Of a DNA stretch of 64,000 bases, positions 62,872 to 64,000 are shown one piece after another. The notes beneath the pieces were generated by a model. It was given only the letters and a program-made list of their open reading frames with translations. It was not told the DNA's origin and made no database searches. This DNA comes from Zobellia uliginosa (GTDB lineage Bacteria; Bacteroidota; Bacteroidia; Flavobacteriales; Flavobacteriaceae). The translations under genes and the position numbers were made by a program. The DNA lies in assembly GCF_018860745.1 (NCBI RefSeq), contig NZ_JAHKPY010000001.1:62001-126000 (forward strand), written 5' to 3'. The stretch's first letter is position 1; each line of letters opens with the position of its first letter.

Positions 62872-64000
62872 TTAGTTCCAGCCTCCGCCTAAAGCTCGAT
62901 ATACGTTAACTACCGCACTCATTTGCTTTTGCTTGGTTTCTATAAGCTCTACTTTCGCCTCTAATGCGTCACGTTGTGTAAGCAAAACTTCCATATAATC
63001 TGCTCTGGCAGACCTAAAAAGTCGGTTTGAAATATCTATTGATGCTGTCAAGGCATCAACCTCTTTGGACCTTAGATCATAGCTCTTTTCGAAATTATCT
63101 ATTTTCGCCAATTGATTTACTACCTCTACATACGCATTCAAAATGGTCTGTTCATAAGTATAGACCGCTTGCAGCTGCTTAGCACTGGCACCGGTATATG
63201 CCGCTTTAATTGCATTTCTATTGATGAGAGGTGCCGTTAATTCACCAAACACGGAATAGATAAGGGATTCGGGGGTATCCAACAAATACTCCGACTTGAA
63301 AGATTGGAAACCGATTCCTGCCGATAGCCCCAAAGACGGGTAAAATCTAGCCTTGGCCACCTTTACATCTAGCTTTGCCGCCAATAAATCAAGTTCTGCC
63401 TGTTTTACATCCGGACGGTTTGCCAGTAACTCAGAAGGCAGGCCTAAGTGCACTGTTTCCGGAACCAAGGTTTCAAATCCGTCATAATCCCTAGCTATAG
63501 GCTGGGGGTATCGCCCTAACAAGAAATTGATTTCATTTTCCTTTTGGACGATTTCCTGTTGAATCTCGAACTGTAAACTCTTGGTGTGAAAAACTTCTGC
63601 TTCAAACTTTTTAACAGCCAGTTCATTTACTTTTGCCGCTGCTTTTTGAATTTTTACAATTTTTAAAGCATTGCTCTGAATACCGATGTTCTGCTTCACT
63701 ATAGCCATTTGATTGTCCAGAGCCAACAACTCATAATATGAATTTGCTATCTCGGAGATAAGATTGGTTACCATAAAGTTCCGTCCTTCTACCGAAGATA
63801 GGTAACGCATAACCGCAGCTTTTTTGGCATTCCTTAACTTATGCCAAACATCTATCTCCCAATTGGCCCGTGCTTCAAGCAAAAAATCGCCCAAAGGCTC
63901 TGGAAATTCCTCTCCAGGACGGATATCGGTATTGGCATCACTTGCCCCTTGACTAGTGTACCGGCCTACCTTTTCCAATCCGCTACTGGCTTGCAGGTCT
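62872..64000 (-). CDS. Outer-membrane efflux factor (OprM/TolC/NodT type), 5' part outside window
   Basis: The frame stays open to the window edge (376 visible residues; any start near 63978 is only an internal TTG, with DLQASSG in frame before it). The visible part has the outer-membrane factor pattern of RND pumps: WEIDVWHKLRNAKKAA, LASNRPDV-like LLANRPDVKQAELDLLAAKLDVKVAKARFYPSLGL, and the C-terminal VNVYRALGGGWN. It is the outer channel of an RND efflux system whose pump and adaptor genes must lie beyond the edge. The lipid-attachment signal is outside the window. Confidence 0.9.
   Translation of the reverse strand, partial: DLQASSGLEKVGRYTSQGASDANTDIRPGEEFPEPLGDFLLEARANWEIDVWHKLRNAKKAAVMRYLSSVEGRNFMVTNLISEIANSYYELLALDNQMAIVKQNIGIQSNALKIVKIQKAAAKVNELAVKKFEAEVFHTKSLQFEIQQEIVQKENEINFLLGRYPQPIARDYDGFETLVPETVHLGLPSELLANRPDVKQAELDLLAAKLDVKVAKARFYPSLGLSAGIGFQSFKSEYLLDTPESLIYSVFGELTAPLINRNAIKAAYTGASAKQLQAVYTYEQTILNAYVEVVNQLAKIDNFEKSYDLRSKEVDALTASIDISNRLFRSARADYMEVLLTQRDALEAKVELIETKQKQMSAVVNVYRALGGGWN

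Noticed and set aside
63955-63978. TTG start for the outer-membrane efflux gene
   Set aside because: The frame continues upstream to the window edge with plausible family sequence, so the gene is truncated by the window rather than starting here.

Overview
The window looks like a chromosomal segment of a marine-type Flavobacteriaceae (Bacteroidota). The DNA is AT-rich. Several promoters fit the Bacteroidota pattern TTG-N19-TAnnTTTG. The gene content is typical of the group: a crtI-crtB-crtZ carotenoid cluster, DUF4105, DUF2795 and DUF2911 proteins, surface-type lipoproteins with an acidic residue stretch after the lipid cysteine, and a long SecA without the C-terminal zinc-binding tail. The genus cannot be fixed from the sequence alone. 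No transposase, integrase, CRISPR array or rRNA is visible.

Layout. 0-1 kb: an H-NOX gene cut by the window edge and a single-domain response regulator, behind one good promoter. 1.1-5 kb: tRNA-Leu(GAG), a B12-binding MerR regulator of the CarH/LitR type, and crtI, crtB, crtZ. 5-6.2 kb: two membrane-anchored thioredoxin-fold proteins, one without its active-site cysteines. 6.2-11.5 kb: two different aconitases in tandem. 11.8-15.1 kb: two parvulin-type periplasmic foldases and a MoxR ATPase. 15.4-24 kb: a small unknown gene, a beta-lactamase-like lipoprotein, a DUF2339/DUF3999 pair, rluF, a carboxypeptidase-regulatory-like protein and an LD-carboxypeptidase. 24-35 kb: recQ, kdsD-tatC-lptB, pssA, a DUF4105 protein, an ABC-F ATPase, a shortened methyltransferase-like protein, a cobalamin adenosyltransferase and a DUF2795 protein. 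35-44.3 kb: secA, then three paralogous membrane histidine kinases interrupted by an oxidoreductase.

44.3-47.6 kb is the most unusual part. Three almost identical tandem copies of a 79-aa exported protein gene lie about 831 bp apart, with their 5' leaders and parts of their 3' flanks also nearly identical, while the spacers between them have diverged. A diverged fourth paralogue lies beside them. A malectin-type lipoprotein and a lipoprotein MsrA follow.

49-64 kb: an ECF sigma / anti-sigma-like / secreted coiled-coil operon, galM, an Ohr/OsmC protein, a DUF2911 protein, meaB, a GT2 glycosyltransferase, an operon of mazG, MATE, a small unknown, PAP2 and an ArnT-like glycosyltransferase, a sugar epimerase/gluconolactonase pair, and the outer-membrane factor of an RND pump cut by the window edge.

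Connections. Several genes depend on cobalamin or process it (the MerR regulator, the PduO-type adenosyltransferase, MeaB). tatC shares the window with three proteins that have Tat-like signals. The envelope is a recurring theme (lptB, kdsD, pssA, PAP2, ArnT-like, foldases, secA). Four gene junctions in four separate operons overlap by exactly 17 bp.
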